Shown here one piece after another: positions 58,784 to 64,000 of a stretch of DNA of 64,000 nucleotides (its first letter is position 1; each line of letters begins with the position of its first letter). Below the pieces are notes generated by a model that saw only the letters and a list, made by a program, of their open reading frames with translations, searched no databases and was not told the DNA's origin. The position numbers and the translations under genes are program-made. The stretch comes from Apostichopus japonicus (taxonomy: Eukaryota; Echinodermata; Holothuroidea; Aspidochirotida; Stichopodidae): the NCBI RefSeq assembly GCF_037975245.1, contig NC_092569.1:5166501-5230500 (forward strand), in the 5' to 3' direction.

Positions 58784-59873
58784 TTTTTAACCAGTAAAAT
58801 GCTTTTTTGTTGGAACTCCAAAAAACCCAAAATCGACAAGAAAGACATTGTTTTTGTGTGTAAAGGACAACTTATCACTTCCCGCAAAGTTATTCAAGTA
58901 AGTGCAACGTAAAATTTTTGAACATTGCATTTCCTAGCCAGACCATAGATCAAACTATATTTTGTACGGATTGAAGAAAAAATCAACATTTTTGTAACGA
59001 CGAGAAAAAGTACTGTTTTCTACTAAAACTGATCGTACTTTCCAGGTGACGTGTGAATTGTACTTATTTTTGGAGATGAGAACTGTTTTTGTATCGACCA
59101 TTTTGCCTTCCACGTTTTTTTTCTTTTTTTTCTCGTTTTTAAAAAAAAAAACTTAAGAATGTTTCATGGGATTTTTTTAGTCTCTTACTCAGCGAGGCAA
59201 CAAGTATGTATCGTTATTTGTTATCTGAGTAATGTGAACAAGTGAAGGCCAACACACGTTGTTAATCCCGGCCTCGAAAAAAAAAGAAGCAAGTTGTAAT
59301 TATACTGTGTGAAATACTGTACAAAACCACATATTGTGGCCTTCACAATGCTAGTGAAATTCAAAACGTTGTTACTAGCTCACGGCGTTGCCTTGCCAAT
59401 AAGCCTATTCAAGGTAATTCTTCGCTTATTTTTTTTCCCTCCCTTCATTGGCCTCCGAAACTAGATCGACCCGGCCATTAGCCATGCTTTCAGTACCCCA
59501 TTCAATTTGCAAAGAACCTTTAATTATGCATATTTGTAATTTTGAAGATATATTTTCCTATCTTATATTACACGTTATTTTGTAAGTCTCTATGATAACA
59601 TATGCCATTGTGTATTCCTTCCATTGGGCAAGTTTCATGCCGTTTCTTAATCTCAATCACTGTGTATGATGTGTTGTGTATATACTGTTATTGGTATGCC
59701 CACAAATAATAGCACACATTCAATCTGAGGCATAAAAAAAAAATCTCGTTGTTCGACACTCGGTGTTGTTTACTTTAGACTCCCTTGAACTGTGTTCCAG
59801 CTCTCGGTCAGACATAATTCTGTGTGACCTGAAACCACAGGCGTCGAACAGTATAGCTTCCCTTCGCCAGTCA

Positions 59874-59879
59874 AATAAA
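59874..59879 (+). terminator. Proximal candidate poly(A) signal
   Basis: AATAAA about 1.1 kb after the SoxC stop, followed by T-rich and, further on, GT-rich sequence (TGTGTGTGTATATT near 59952). Confidence 0.35.
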
Positions 59880-62344
59880 CAGAAGGTGACATTTTTTAAC
59901 GAATTTCAGGATCCTTTTATTCCTGGTTTTTTTAAAGCTTTTTTTTTGGGTATGTGTGTGTGTATATTACATTACGCATATGTAAATTATCAACAAGTTG
60001 TATTCCTGTAATGAGCCCACTCAAAAGAAGTGTTTTAATCATCGCAATAATTGCCTACTGTGCTGCATTGTAACAGTTCACGCTGGCTTTTTTTCTTTAA
60101 GTATGGTTGAAAACTTCAGTTAACATTTTTTTTAGCTTTGAGAAAAGTTTCCATAATTTATGCAAATATTTTTTTTGTTTTTTTTATTGTTTGGTGATTT
60201 AGACCTCTGCGTTACCTCACGACAATTCTTCTGATTCAAGTGCAAGCTGGGTTATACAGCCGACTTTTTGCAAATATGTTTACTACATTTTGTTTTTAAA
60301 TTATTGTATTTTTACTTTCAAGCAAAAATAATCCAATGCAAAACATGCATGGGGAGTGATGGGAGTTTCATGGAAAATTACAAATAATCGAATAATTTTG
60401 GATGCAAAGGAAATGTCTTTTTTTTTTTATTGGCAAAGAGATCAAGAAAATATGGTGAATAATATGCTGATTTTGTAGATTTTCCTGATATAAAGCTATT
60501 ATGTAAATAAGATGTTATATTAAGTTAAAAAAGAATTAAGAGTTTTATTATTTGTTGCTGCACAATTTCGCACGTGTCATAACTATAAACGTAGCCACTG
60601 TTTTTCTTTATTATTACTATTATTATTATTATGATCATTATTTTTTTAATGCTCGGTAGAAATTGTCGAAAAACCAATCCGGATCTCGGCGTGTGAAAGG
60701 AGATTTTAATATTTTCATCTGATAAATACAGTAAGCTATAAAAAAGGAAGAAAGGATTGATTTTTTGTTGAAATAAGGCAAAAGTACGGAAAAAACGCGT
60801 AAGTTATACATACATAGCTCTCAACTTGTGTGTTTTTTTCTTGATTCATTGATTGATCGATTCGACAATTTCTACCAAGTATCTGATTGTACTGCATATA
60901 CTCGTGGTGTCGTTTGCCTGTAGCTCTATCTATATAATCTTGCAGATTAGATTTTTTCCCTATTTTAGAAAATCAAAAACTATATTCTCTTTGGCGTTCT
61001 AATTGTGTAAAATATTTTGTACAAAGTCTTGAAAATAGCTTAAGAAAAAACATATTCAGCCTTCCACATCACATGAAACATTCTTGATTTTTTATAAGAC
61101 TTTTTTTTAAGATGTTTTTTTTTTTAGATAATTAAAACAAAATTGAGTGGGTGAATCCCCGAGTGATTTTTTTTATACGGTAAGCTTCTGAAGCTTGAAG
61201 ATAGAGTGATGATTGAGTGAGATATTGAGAGTGAGAAAAAGAGAGAGAGAGATACTAAGGAAATGCATCACACCTTTTGTATTAATATTATTTGTACTAT
61301 ATTTTTTATGTGACATGCATCTCATGTTTGGTACACTTAACACGAACAAAAAAGGAGAAAAAAACGGTTCAATAAAAAAAATATCAAATATAAGATATAT
61401 CACTGTCATAAATACTATTCATTTCTTTGAGTTTTCGCTTCGTTTGCGCGGTTTCTTCTTTACCCTTCTTAAGCGCATACATGCCCTCCACCGCACCCTC
61501 CATCATGGAACCCCTGCAGTTCCCTCCTTCCTTCAAGAGAAATGTTTATAGCCTATATAGCCACGCATGCATGTTATAGGCCATCATATCGACCATTGGA
61601 AGAGATCCGCCTATTCCTCTACCCTTGTCCCGGTCATATCCCCATTTTCTCCCCGCTATCCGATACACCGAGAATTATGGAGCTCCACATTTATTGGTAT
61701 ACACGATTGTGGGCTGTATGTACTAACTGTGCTCCGCGGTTATACAAGATTTGGCCATGAACCCATCTCTTCGGACACCTTGCAGTGCCTTTCACAAGTG
61801 AAACCTTTTCAGAGGATTTTTTATTTCTCCTTCAATTGGTTCTTTGCATTCCTAACAGGGTCCGTCTTTATTATACTTCTGCAGTTGACTGTAGCTTTTC
61901 GAGGGAGCTTAAAGTGCTGCAAAGCACCTATACTTAACAGTTTGATCGATGTTAAAGGTAACTATAATTGTGTACCCGTATACACTTAATCACCCCCATC
62001 CATGTACCATGTTTACCGATCGATACTAATCCCTCCTTTTACACCCCTCTGTGCATGTTGGTCTTGTTATGCTTTTGTTTACAGCTTTGCTTCTTGACAA
62101 TGTAGAGGGATTTACCTATTTTGATACAGTGTTGTAACGCGCAAAATAGTTCAATGTCCAAAAATTAAGACGTATATGTATGGCGAAGTAAGCCGAACAG
62201 CATACAAACAAATAGCTTAGTCTATTTTTATGATGTTTTTAAGTTACGAATAACAAGTTGAAGCGTTGTATACATTCAGTAATTGGTTGTATACAAGATA
62301 GAACATCGTATCGATGTGTTAATTGAAGCTAAGATATATACAGA

Positions 62345-62350
62345 AATAAA
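62345..62350 (+). terminator. Distal candidate poly(A) signal
   Basis: AATAAA followed within 15-30 nt by a GT-rich stretch (GTAATCGGTGTTCG), a good signal-plus-downstream-element layout. It lies about 3.6 kb after the SoxC stop. Confidence 0.3.
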
Positions 62351-62365
62351 GACAATGTAATCGGT

Positions 62366-64000
<1,635 letters not shown>

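Larger units (their letters stand above)
58784..62365 (+). other. Probable SoxC 3' UTR and downstream region
   Basis: After the TAG stop the sequence is strongly T-rich on the plus strand with many T7-T10 runs, typical of a long SoxC 3' UTR. Pumilio-type sites TGTATATA (59677-59684) and TGTAAATA (60502-60509) and a TTATTATTATTATTATG tract (about 60615) lie inside. Candidate AATAAA signals are at 59874, 61371, 62345 and 62550. The true end is unknown and several isoforms are possible. A 140-codon frame at 61567-61989 shows no recognisable domain. Confidence 0.4.

Noticed and set aside
61567-61989. 140-codon plus-strand frame, the longest after SoxC
   Set aside because: It has no recognisable domain and no promoter or splice context. 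It lies in or just after the likely SoxC 3' UTR, and an overlapping 72-codon frame in another phase is equally plausible.

Overview
This is eukaryotic, AT-rich nuclear DNA. It has no operons, no bacterial-type gene packing and no rRNA or CRISPR array. The only clearly recognisable protein-coding gene is an intronless SoxC-group HMG-box transcription factor (orthologue class of vertebrate SOX4/SOX11/SOX12) on the + strand at 57635-58783. The match covers the HMG box, a central VP-SPT...SLYDE block and the C-terminal DY-TPE-GDWL transactivation block, so the family call is firm. A single SoxC copy, noncoding DNA rich in (AT)n and poly-G/poly-C, an L2-type LINE tail and tRNA-like SINE heads suggest an invertebrate deuterostome. 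I lean to an echinoderm (holothurian-like); this is an inference, not an identification.

Layout. 1-730 is a non-repetitive, relatively GC-rich stretch with no identified gene. 0.7-57.2 kb is a large gene desert. It holds microsatellites (long (AT)n blocks at about 8.6, 9.8-10.0, 14.6-15.0, 24.4, 41.5, 48.2, 50.5 and 63.2 kb), many G or C homopolymers of 9-17 bases, short minisatellites, and degenerate mobile elements: a 430-bp TIR element at 2517-2946, a 36-bp palindrome between 8-bp direct repeats at 6581-6632, an L2-like tail at 12.8 kb, SINE-like heads at 13.0 and 39.0 kb, and two diverged dispersed-repeat pairs at 14.0/36.7 kb and 20.2/38.8 kb.

Between the repeats are islands of complex sequence with dense transcription-factor-like motifs: a five-CCAAT-box promoter-like island at 11.8-12.0 kb, a POU/K50-homeodomain/E-box cluster at 15.85-15.99 kb, a four-SOX-site cluster at 17.47-17.56 kb, a CRE/homeodomain island at 37.4-37.9 kb, a SOX-POU composite at 40.28 kb, a PBX-MEIS site at 47.6 kb, and a DR1 plus CRE at 50.9 kb. 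SoxC genes in other animals often sit in regulatory deserts, so these are the best candidate enhancers, but none is demonstrated.

57.25-62.4 kb is the SoxC locus: a compact promoter (CCGCCCAC box, inverted CCAAT, TATTTAA), a short 5' leader with a 9-codon upstream ORF, the 382-residue ORF, and a probable long T-rich 3' UTR with several AATAAA signals. I found no new multi-gene system. The most interesting unexplained material is the motif islands and the small foldback and TIR elements.
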